From contig DATINJ010000215.1 in NCBI GenBank assembly GCA_035474375.1, positions 14,553 through 78,552 on the forward strand: a stretch of DNA of 64,000 nucleotides. Reading direction: 5' to 3'. A program made the position numbers and the translations under genes. The notes under the pieces were generated by a model, which had not been told where the DNA came from, did no database searches, and saw only the letters and a program-made list of their open reading frames with translations. This document shows positions 1-5,800 of this stretch, in pieces; positions within the stretch are counted from its first letter, which is position 1; each line of letters starts with the position of its first letter. Source of the stretch: JANNPJ01 sp035474375 (GTDB lineage Bacteria; Actinomycetota; Actinomycetes; Actinomycetales; Kineosporiaceae).

Positions 1-400
1 CTTTAAGGCTGCCTGGTGCGGTGCCTCCGGCACGGGTGATGTCCGCGATGATCCGCTCGATCACGTCGAGACGCTCATCTGCAATCTTGGCGAGCTGCTC
101 GTTGGCTTGTTCTGGGAAGCGCACCAGAAGGCGATTCACATCGACGATCTGACGCTCGAGCTTGGCCAGTTCCGCAGTCACCCCGGTGCGGGCCGCCACC
201 GGCCGAGCCGGGAGCCGACCGGCCACCTCTGGACAGCTCACGACTACCGGATCGGCGACAGAGATCCACTCGTGCGACGAGAACGGGAGGCCGGAACGCC
301 CGCCCGGCGGGTGCAGGGCAGTTCCGATCAGAACAGCGATGATCGCCGCGCCGACGCCGGCGATGGCAAGCGGGTTGACCTGGCGAGAGCCCAGAATCAC
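1..400 (-). CDS. Partial membrane-anchored protein with coiled coil (C-terminus cut by window edge)
   Basis: An open frame of 133 codons runs leftwards off the window edge from a GTG at 398-400. GAGGAGAG lies four bases upstream of the GTG and supports this start. Residues 10-29 form one hydrophobic segment directly after a short basic N-terminus (Ser-Arg-Gln), followed by a Pro/Gly-rich stretch. Residues about 76-122 show a heptad-like pattern rich in Leu, Glu, Lys and Arg, suggesting a coiled coil. The protein therefore looks like a single-pass membrane protein with an extracytoplasmic helical part. I do not recognise a family, and the rest of the protein lies outside the window. Confidence 0.7.
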   Translation of the reverse strand, partial: MILGSRQVNPLAIAGVGAAIIAVLIGTALHPPGGRSGLPFSSHEWISVADPVVVSCPEVAGRLPARPVAARTGVTAELAKLERQIVDVNRLLVRFPEQANEQLAKIADERLDVIERIIADITRAGGTAPGSLK

Positions 401-737
401 GTAGCTCTCCTCAGATCCAAGTCGCCGGTGACAGCGGCAACTGTACCGCTACAAAGGCACACCTTACCTACCAGGCCGACCCTTGCAGATCGGTGCGGGC
501 CTGCACTCGTCGGCCTACCAATATGACGTCGGTGGGCGGATTTTGAGCCCACCGTCAGATCGATACGGGGATGCCCGCGAGACCGCATTGGCAGGTTTTA
601 CCATGATTTTGATCTTTGGTCCACCTTCATCAACTACCCGGACGGCGCCCGATGGAGGCACCGTCCGCGACCCGGGCTCCGGTGGCTGACCGCCGTCACC
701 GTGCCGGCGGCGACATCTCCCAGCCAACCGCACTGCC
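401..737. other. Intergenic stretch without a supported gene
   Basis: No frame here has a convincing start, ribosome site or family match. It lies between the 5' end of the leftward partial gene and the 3' end of the leftward DUF4388 gene. The only structure I see is an imperfect hairpin at 640-666 (GGACGG pairing with CCGTCC plus three more inner pairs around a seven-base loop). It has no T-run on either side, so I do not call it a terminator. The promoter of the leftward partial gene should lie here, but no box stands out. Confidence 0.5.
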
Positions 738-1568
738 TCACAATTTTCGTAGCCCTTCGAGCAGGCGCAGGGCCAGGGCTCGGCCCTGCGCCGCCTCGTC
801 CTCGTGCGGCGGCAGCCGGGGTCGGTACTCCGGCCCTTGAGCCGTTCGCGACGTGGCACCCCGCACCCGATGCGGCAGCCGAGCTTCGGGCAACTCGGAT
901 TCTCGGCCAACGGGTGCTCGAACTACGGCTTTCCGGACCGGGGTTGCCACCCTCGCCGGCTGAACCGACACCTGCCGGGCAGTTGGTGGGCGCTGCACCA
1001 CCCCGGCGACCACCATCGACGCCACGGTCTCGATCGTGACGCTGAGTGGCGAACCCGAGCGTCGAGCGAGAGCTCTAGCTGTCTGCGCACCGCCCAGCTC
1101 CGCGGCGAGCGCCCACTGCCGTCGGCTGAGCACCGCCATTCGCCCGGGCGCCAGTCGACAGAGCTGAACCTGGTCGTCAGGCTCCACCCCGAGTTCGGTG
1201 AATCGAGCTAGACGCTGGGTGATCTCGGACAGGAAGGCGTCGACCCGGAGGCGGCACAGGCGTCCGCTCCAATGCCGACGACCGGGGCGAAACAGCGGCC
1301 GTTCACCGTCCACGTTCTCCTCGGCGAGCAGAGCCAGCCCGGCCTCGACGATGGCGGACTGCAGGGTCGACGGCAGCTGTGGATCGTCCGCGTCAAACAC
1401 CTTGGCCGGTGGGAGGTCGAGGGCCTCGGCATACGTGATGTCACCCTCGTACAGGAAGAAGGTGCCACCTCGAGCGCCCCGGACCTCCAGCGCTCCGGAG
1501 CTGCGGCTGATGGCGAGCACGCGAAGCACGTCCGCCACCGGATGTTCCATTGGCCGTACGGTCGCCAT
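738..1568 (-). CDS. DUF4388-like (PatA N-terminal-type) protein
   Basis: This 276-residue protein starts with a DUF4388-like segment (residues about 10-60): a short Gly-Ala-Leu strand, a Gly-Gly turn, and the Phe-Leu-Tyr-Glu-Gly-Asp-Ile-Thr-Tyr-Ala block typical of this fold. A second conserved stretch follows around residues 92-120 (Arg-Pro-Gly-Arg-Arg-His-Trp), then a winged-helix-like part near 147-195 and a basic, low-complexity C-terminus. The gene at 2524-3390 shares the same order of blocks, so the two are paralogues. It sits 14 bases downstream of the Roadblock gene at 1583-1951 and is probably co-transcribed with it. In other bacteria DUF4388 occurs in signalling proteins; the role here is inference. 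An internal ATG at residue 7 is a possible alternative start. Confidence 0.75.
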   Translation of the reverse strand: MATVRPMEHPVADVLRVLAISRSSGALEVRGARGGTFFLYEGDITYAEALDLPPAKVFDADDPQLPSTLQSAIVEAGLALLAEENVDGERPLFRPGRRHWSGRLCRLRVDAFLSEITQRLARFTELGVEPDDQVQLCRLAPGRMAVLSRRQWALAAELGGAQTARALARRSGSPLSVTIETVASMVVAGVVQRPPTARQVSVQPARVATPVRKAVVRAPVGRESELPEARLPHRVRGATSRTAQGPEYRPRLPPHEDEAAQGRALALRLLEGLRKL

Positions 1569-1582
1569 GGGTAGCGAGCGAC

Positions 1583-1951
1583 TCAGACGGCGAGGTCATT
1601 CTCGATCCTGGCTAGATGATGACGAGCCAGGGCCAGGTTCGCCTTGACCCGGTCCAGGGCCAGGTAAATAAACAGCCCGTTTCCGCCATGCCCGGTGACC
1701 AGGCGAATCAGGTGATACTGCCTGCCCAGGGTGATGAGAATGTCGTCGATCGAGTCCTTGAGGCCGAGCTGCTCGAGGGTCCGGATTTTGGCGCGGACCA
1801 CCTCGGTGTTCCCCGCCGAAGCGACCTCGAGATTCAAATACTTGCCACCACCGAGGGATCCGAGCGCCATTCCGCTGCTGTAATCCACCAGGCTGACGCC
1901 CAGCGCTCCGTCAATCTCCATCGCTTCCTTGAGAGCGGTGTCGATATCCAC
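1583..1951 (-). CDS. Roadblock/LC7-like protein
   Basis: A 122-residue single-domain protein of the size and pattern of Roadblock/LC7 (MglB-like) proteins: an N-terminal helix, a beta strand with Gly-Val-Ser-Leu-Val-Asp and Gly-Met-Ala-Leu, a middle helix, then the strand Asp-Ile-Leu-Ile-Thr-Leu-Gly-Arg-Gln-Tyr-His-Leu-Ile. That last block recurs almost unchanged in the protein at 2094-2534 (Val-Ile-Ile-Thr-Leu-Gly-Arg-Arg-His-His-Leu-Ile), so the two are paralogues. The start is a GTG at 1949-1951 with GGAGA seven bases upstream. Roadblock proteins usually dimerise and regulate small GTPases, but no GTPase gene is present in this window. It is the first gene of a leftward pair with the DUF4388-like gene. 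Confidence 0.75.
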   Translation of the reverse strand: MDIDTALKEAMEIDGALGVSLVDYSSGMALGSLGGGKYLNLEVASAGNTEVVRAKIRTLEQLGLKDSIDDILITLGRQYHLIRLVTGHGGNGLFIYLALDRVKANLALARHHLARIENDLAV

Positions 1952-2093
1952 AGGAGAATCTCCTTTTCAGAATTGATTGGACATAGAGGTGTAATCTTCC
2001 GCAGGTCGCAGCGCATCTGCGACACTGCAGCAGGACAATGCACCTATTCAACCCAGGTCGTCAAGAAGATGAAAGAGAATCGGATTCATTTCT
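1952..2093. promoter_or_regulatory. Divergent intergenic region of the Roadblock/DUF4388 cluster
   Basis: These 142 bases separate two divergently transcribed Roadblock genes and must hold both promoters. The stretch is noticeably more AT-rich than its neighbours. I could not identify a pair of well-spaced -35/-10 boxes with confidence on either strand. The small palindrome GGAGATTCTCC at the right end of the leftward gene includes its Shine-Dalgarno site. Confidence 0.45.
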
Positions 2094-2534
2094 GTGACTA
2101 GAGATAGCAATGCGAAAGGAGAGGATGTCGTCCATCGAGCGCTTGCTGGTTTGAACGCCATCCACGGGCTAATCTCTGCCTCTCTGGTAGAGCCGGATTC
2201 GGCACACGTTTTGGATACCGTCATCGGCGACCGCGGCGTCAACCTCGGCCCGACCGCCGAGGGCCGGACCGTGGCCGCCGGCGCGAGCGACGTCATCCAG
2301 GTGCTCGACCTGATGACGGCGAGCTTGGGTGAACCGGATGAATTGGAAGACGTGATAATCACTCTCGGACGGCGGCATCACTTGATCATGCCGTTGCCGA
2401 CGGCGGGTGCCGACGGATTGATCATTGTCGTCACGCTTGATCGCGAGCACACCAACCTGGCCCTGGCTCGGGTGCAGTTGCGCGCGCTCGCACCGGTACT
2501 GGAGACCATGACCTCGCCTGGCCGTGTCTCCTAA
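2094..2534 (+). CDS. Roadblock/LC7-like protein, divergent paralogue
   Basis: A 146-residue protein with the same overall plan as the Roadblock-like protein at 1583-1951, including the shared block around Thr-Leu-Gly-Arg-Arg-His-His-Leu-Ile and the C-terminal Leu-Asp-Arg-Glu-x-x-x-x-Asn-Leu-Ala-Leu-Ala-Arg. It differs by a longer middle part. The start is uncertain. GTG at 2094 gives the full frame but has no good ribosome site, while a strong AAAGGAGAGG at 2115-2124 stands in front of an ATG that is out of frame and stops after nine codons. Its last 11 bases overlap the start of the DUF4388-like gene at 2524, so translation of the two is probably coupled. Confidence 0.7.
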   Translation: MTRDSNAKGEDVVHRALAGLNAIHGLISASLVEPDSAHVLDTVIGDRGVNLGPTAEGRTVAAGASDVIQVLDLMTASLGEPDELEDVIITLGRRHHLIMPLPTAGADGLIIVVTLDREHTNLALARVQLRALAPVLETMTSPGRVS

Positions 2535-3390
2535 GCCATGGCGGCGATCGGGCCGCCGTCCCCCGTCCGAGGAAACCATCGACGTGGCAGCCCACCCCGA
2601 ACGCCTGCTCGAGCTCGCCGCCGAGCGCGCCACCGGCGCCCTCTACCTTAATGGGCGCTGGGGCGGAACGGTTTTCCTGATCGACGGCCGGATCGGATAC
2701 GTCGAGTCGGTACTCACCCCCGGCGTCGAGGCATTGCTCTTGCGGCCCACGTACGGCGACGAGCACGGCTGGGCCGAATTGGTGGCCGGCCTGCGGCGGG
2801 GTGAGACGGCACCGGCTATCACCGCTGCCGGTCAGCTGATCCGCAGCTCGGTCTCGGCCGTTGACACCGAGATCCTGCGCCGCACCGCCTTGGCCGATGC
2901 CGCCCTGGCGACCCTGGGCGCCGCCGTTCCCGAGGCAGCGCGGACTCGAACTCGTTTCCGACCCGGCGAAAAGCATTGGTGTGAAGCCCTGTGCACGTTC
3001 GCGGTGCCCGACGTCCTGGCTGAGGTGAACCGGCGAAAGACCGTCCTCGGGCGACTGACGCTGGGGGTGGCACCGCGTCGAGCCGTGCGGCGAGTGCCGA
3101 AGTTGCCAATCGAACGAATCCGACTGACGGCGACACAATGGAATATCGCTCGATCGGCAGACGGCAGCACCACTCCACTCGACCTCGCCTGGTTACTCGG
3201 CCATGGTGTTTTCGCCACCACGGTGGCGGTCCACCAGCTAGCTCGGCTCGGCGTCGTCACCACCGATCCCGATCTCCCAGAATCATCCGCCGCTCGCTTG
3301 GTTCCGGCTCGCCACGCGATGTCCTTCCTCCATGCATCAATCGCTGAATCCGACGAAAACCTTTGTGCACCCGAATCGCAGCAACCATAG
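2524..3390 (+). CDS. DUF4388-like protein, paralogue of the gene at 738-1568
   Basis: The 288-residue product carries an N-terminal DUF4388-like part (residues about 23-60, with Thr-Gly-Ala-Leu-Tyr-Leu and Val-Phe-Leu-Ile-Asp-Gly-Arg-Ile-Gly-Tyr). The Arg-Phe-Arg-Pro-Gly-Glu-Lys-His-Trp motif near 139-147 and a winged-helix-like stretch near 200-245 follow. These three blocks match the protein at 738-1568 in order and spacing. The GTG at 2524 lies inside the end of the preceding Roadblock gene. A third Roadblock-like gene follows 12 bases after its stop. Function is not known; the context suggests it works as a complex with Roadblock dimers. Confidence 0.75.
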   Translation: MSPKPWRRSGRRPPSEETIDVAAHPERLLELAAERATGALYLNGRWGGTVFLIDGRIGYVESVLTPGVEALLLRPTYGDEHGWAELVAGLRRGETAPAITAAGQLIRSSVSAVDTEILRRTALADAALATLGAAVPEAARTRTRFRPGEKHWCEALCTFAVPDVLAEVNRRKTVLGRLTLGVAPRRAVRRVPKLPIERIRLTATQWNIARSADGSTTPLDLAWLLGHGVFATTVAVHQLARLGVVTTDPDLPESSAARLVPARHAMSFLHASIAESDENLCAPESQQP

Positions 3391-3402
3391 AGAGGAATCC
3401 TC

Positions 3403-3831
3403 ATGACCGTTGAGGACCGCGTGCTGAAGGAACTGAGTGACCTGCGCTCGGCCGTCAGTGGGGTCGAAGGCTGCGTTGTGGCGACCAGTGATGGCCTGCT
3501 TGTTGCCCATGTCCTGCCCGAGCAGGAGCAGAGCCAGGCAGCAGCGCTGATCGCCACCCTGACCGGGGTGGCTCGACAAGCCGTCCAGATCACCGGCCGC
3601 GGCGATCTTCTCGAAGCCTCGATCCGCGGAACCTATGGTTATATCGCCGTTTACGCTGTCGGGAACAGCGCCGTATTGGCCGTGCTCGGGCGTTCTACGC
3701 TGAATATCGCCCTGCTCCAACTCCGCACCCGACCTGTGGTGGCCCGCCTGGACGCGTTGGCGGCCGACTTCACCCGGTTCGCCACCGGCCCGGAACTGGC
3801 CGGCGCAGCTCCCGCCGGAGGTCCCTCGTAG
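3403..3831 (+). CDS. Roadblock/LC7 domain protein
   Basis: This 142-residue protein is the most typical Roadblock/LC7 member of the cluster. It has an N-terminal helix (Val-Leu-Lys-Glu-Leu-Ser-Asp-Leu), Gly-Val-Glu-Gly-Cys-Val-Val-Ala-Thr-Ser-Asp-Gly-Leu-Leu-Val-Ala-His, a long central helix, and the strand pair ending Ala-Val-Leu-Ala-Val-Leu-Gly. The ATG at 3403 has GAGG seven bases upstream. It is last in the rightward three-gene unit Roadblock - DUF4388 - Roadblock. Its C-terminus is a short Ala/Gly/Pro tail. It probably dimerises, and it may pair with the more divergent Roadblock protein encoded at 2094. Confidence 0.85.
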   Translation: MTVEDRVLKELSDLRSAVSGVEGCVVATSDGLLVAHVLPEQEQSQAAALIATLTGVARQAVQITGRGDLLEASIRGTYGYIAVYAVGNSAVLAVLGRSTLNIALLQLRTRPVVARLDALAADFTRFATGPELAGAAPAGGPS

Positions 3832-3840
3832 ACTCGTCGG

Positions 3841-4668
3841 ATGACCTCCCCTCCTGCCAGCGAACTTCGTCGGCTCGGTGGACTACCGGTGCTGAGCTGG
3901 CCGGCCTTCGATGAGCACGCTCTCGACGCCGCTGTCACCACCCGGGAGGGCGGGGTGTCCACCGGGCGCTATCACGGCCTCAATCTCGGACTGCTGGTGG
4001 GAGACGACGAGACGGCCGTACTGGCTAACCGGGCCAGGGTTGCGGACGCGTTCGGCGGCAGCCTCGATGACTTCGTGTTCTGCGAGCAGTCTCACCAGCC
4101 GAATGTGCAGGTCGTGACGGATCAACATCGCGGGCGCGGAGCCCGTTCGATGGCGGATGCGATTGCCAAGACCGACGCCCTGGTCACCGCGGTACCCGGG
4201 ATCACGCTGGTGGTGATGGCGGCCGATTGCGTTCCGCTGGTCCTGTTCGAGCCGGTCGCTCGGGTGCTGGCCTGTGTCCACGCGGGCTGGGGCGGCACCG
4301 TCCGAGGGGTGACCCCGGCTGCCGTCGAGGCGATGCGGACGCTCGGCGCCGACCCCCAGCGAATCATCGCCGGGATCGGCCCGGCGATCCATCCTGACCG
4401 CTACCAGGTCGGCGCCGATGTCGCGGAACTCGCCGAGGGCGCCTTCGGTGCAGCGGTCGGGACGGTGGTCCGCCCGGACGGCACCGGCAAGTGGCTCTTC
4501 GACCTCTGGCAAGCCAATGCCCTGCAACTGGCCGCGGCCGGAGTTCCGTCGACACAGGTACACATCGCCGGGCGGGACACCGGCCCGGATACCCCGTTCT
4601 ACAGCCATCGGTCCGAGGGGCCATGCGGCCGGTTCGCCGCCGTGGCGCGACTGCATGCGGCCGACTGA
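3841..4668 (+). CDS. pgeF: PgeF/YfiH-type laccase-domain purine nucleoside phosphorylase
   Basis: The 275-residue product matches the DUF152/YfiH family, now linked to peptidoglycan editing and to purine nucleoside phosphorylase/adenosine deaminase activity. The family zinc site is visible: His85 in Glu-Gln-Ser-His-Gln, Cys130 in Ala-Ala-Asp-Cys-Val-Pro and His147 in His-Ala-Gly-Trp-Gly-Gly-Thr. The Ile-Gly-Pro-Ala-Ile block and the C-terminal Phe-Tyr-Ser-His-Arg-Ser-Glu-Gly...Gly-Arg motif are also present. Most members read Gln-x-His-Gly around the first His; here Gly is Gln. Length is normal. In many Actinobacteria pgeF lies next to ftsZ, but here it follows the Roadblock cluster by nine bases, without division genes. 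Confidence 0.9.
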   Translation: MTSPPASELRRLGGLPVLSWPAFDEHALDAAVTTREGGVSTGRYHGLNLGLLVGDDETAVLANRARVADAFGGSLDDFVFCEQSHQPNVQVVTDQHRGRGARSMADAIAKTDALVTAVPGITLVVMAADCVPLVLFEPVARVLACVHAGWGGTVRGVTPAAVEAMRTLGADPQRIIAGIGPAIHPDRYQVGADVAELAEGAFGAAVGTVVRPDGTGKWLFDLWQANALQLAAAGVPSTQVHIAGRDTGPDTPFYSHRSEGPCGRFAAVARLHAAD

Positions 4669-4683
4669 GGCAGACTGAGGACT

Positions 4684-5724
4684 GTGCCTCAGCGGAGATA
4701 CCAGATCATTCCGCAGACCGTGCTGCCCGCTGGGGCGCTGGTCTGGATCCTGGTGGTGGCCTGTTCGCTGACCAGCTCCGAGGCCCAGCCCGCCAACGTG
4801 TCCGGGTCGAGGGCAGCGGCTCCGGTCACGACGCAGACCGCGGCGCCGGCCACGGCAGCGCCAACCTGGATAGATCCGGTGACCGGGCTTCCGGCGACAG
4901 CGCCCCCGATCACCGGGCCACCCCCAACCGGGTTTCCGATGACCGCGCCTCCAGTCACCGGGACTCCGGTCATAGGGGCCCCCACCACGGCCGCTGCGAC
5001 CATGCCGAGCACCAACGGCGCCACCCCGGCACCAACCTGGTTGGGCACCCAAGTGCTGCCGACCGCGCCGAACGGCTACGGAGTAGTCAAGGCAACGCCG
5101 CCGGAACTGCGCAACCGACGGATCATCACGAAGGACGTGCTGCAACCACCGGTCGCCGGCCTCTGGCAGTCTTCGATCACGACGGTGCCCGCCGACGTCG
5201 CGCAGCGCTCCACCTGGTCTGCGAAATGCCCAGTAAAACTGAGCGATCTGCGCTATGTGACAGTCAGTTTCGCTGGCTTCGACGGATGGGCACACACCGG
5301 CGAGCTGCTGGTGAACCGCAAGGTCGCGGACGACGTCGTCACGGTCTTCGGCAAACTGTTCGCGGCCCGCTGGCCGATCGAGCAAATGGTGATCACCAGC
5401 CCAGCCGAGCTCACCGCACCCTCCACCGGGGACGGCAACAACACCAGCGCCTTCGTCTGCCGACCGGTACGCGGCTCAAAGGCGTGGTCACAACATGCTT
5501 ACGGACTGGCGATCGACGTCAACCCGTTCCACAATCCGTACGTGAAGGGCAACACTCTGCTTCCGGAACTCGCGAGGTTTTACAAGAACCGGACTCGAGG
5601 GCTGCCTGGCATGAATACCCCGGGCTCGGAGCCGGTCGTCGCCTTTCAGTCGATCGGTTGGGGCTGGGGCGGCGACTTCTCCGCGAAGAAGGACTGGATG
5701 CATTTCTCGTCGACTGGAAAGTGA
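4684..5724 (+). CDS. Lipid-anchored M15 (VanY-like) peptidase
   Basis: The C-terminal third (residues about 180-346) is an M15-type D-alanyl-D-alanine carboxypeptidase-like domain. Its zinc ligands are visible as His271 and Asp278 in Gln-His-Ala-Tyr-Gly-Leu-Ala-Ile-Asp-Val-Asn and His340 in Asp-Trp-Met-His-Phe. The N-terminus has a hydrophobic segment ending Leu-Val-Val-Ala-Cys27, a good lipobox, so the enzyme is probably lipidated and faces the cell wall. Residues 66-102 are a Pro/Thr/Gly tandem repeat (Pro-x-Thr-Gly-x-Pro), likely a flexible spacer. The start is GTG at 4684, 15 bases after pgeF. The expected role is trimming of peptidoglycan peptides; the exact substrate is unknown. Confidence 0.85.
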   Translation: MPQRRYQIIPQTVLPAGALVWILVVACSLTSSEAQPANVSGSRAAAPVTTQTAAPATAAPTWIDPVTGLPATAPPITGPPPTGFPMTAPPVTGTPVIGAPTTAAATMPSTNGATPAPTWLGTQVLPTAPNGYGVVKATPPELRNRRIITKDVLQPPVAGLWQSSITTVPADVAQRSTWSAKCPVKLSDLRYVTVSFAGFDGWAHTGELLVNRKVADDVVTVFGKLFAARWPIEQMVITSPAELTAPSTGDGNNTSAFVCRPVRGSKAWSQHAYGLAIDVNPFHNPYVKGNTLLPELARFYKNRTRGLPGMNTPGSEPVVAFQSIGWGWGGDFSAKKDWMHFSSTGK

Positions 5725-5732
5725 TTCGGTTT

Positions 5733-5749
5733 CATCCTTTGGAAGGATG
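5733..5749. promoter_or_regulatory. Inverted repeat upstream of first hydrolase (copy 1)
   Basis: CATCCTT and AAGGATG form a perfect 7-bp inverted repeat around a three-base centre, about 50 bases ahead of the start at 5801. The same element, in the same context (GTTTCATCC before, GGATGTCC after, then TTGxCCGATTxATGTA), lies at 8667-8684 upstream of the second hydrolase. Conservation between the two otherwise drifting upstream regions suggests an operator. Confidence 0.5.
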
Positions 5750-5800
5750 TCCGCCTTGACCGATTGATGTAGCGTCCCCCTCAATCCGTCTGGGGGAATA

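Noticed and set aside
640..666. Hairpin downstream of the leftward DUF4388 gene as a terminator
   Set aside because: No T-run in the direction of transcription and a mismatch in the stem.
2110..2154. Short frame with a good ribosome site ahead of the Roadblock gene, as an independent gene
   Set aside because: Fifteen codons with no features; at most a leader peptide, so I report it as an oddity only.
3883..5385. Long open frame of about 500 codons on the minus strand opposite pgeF and the M15 peptidase gene
   Set aside because: Both genes on the plus strand have clear family motifs and ribosome sites. The minus frame is Arg/Gly/His-rich with no motif, as expected from the mirror of high-GC codons.
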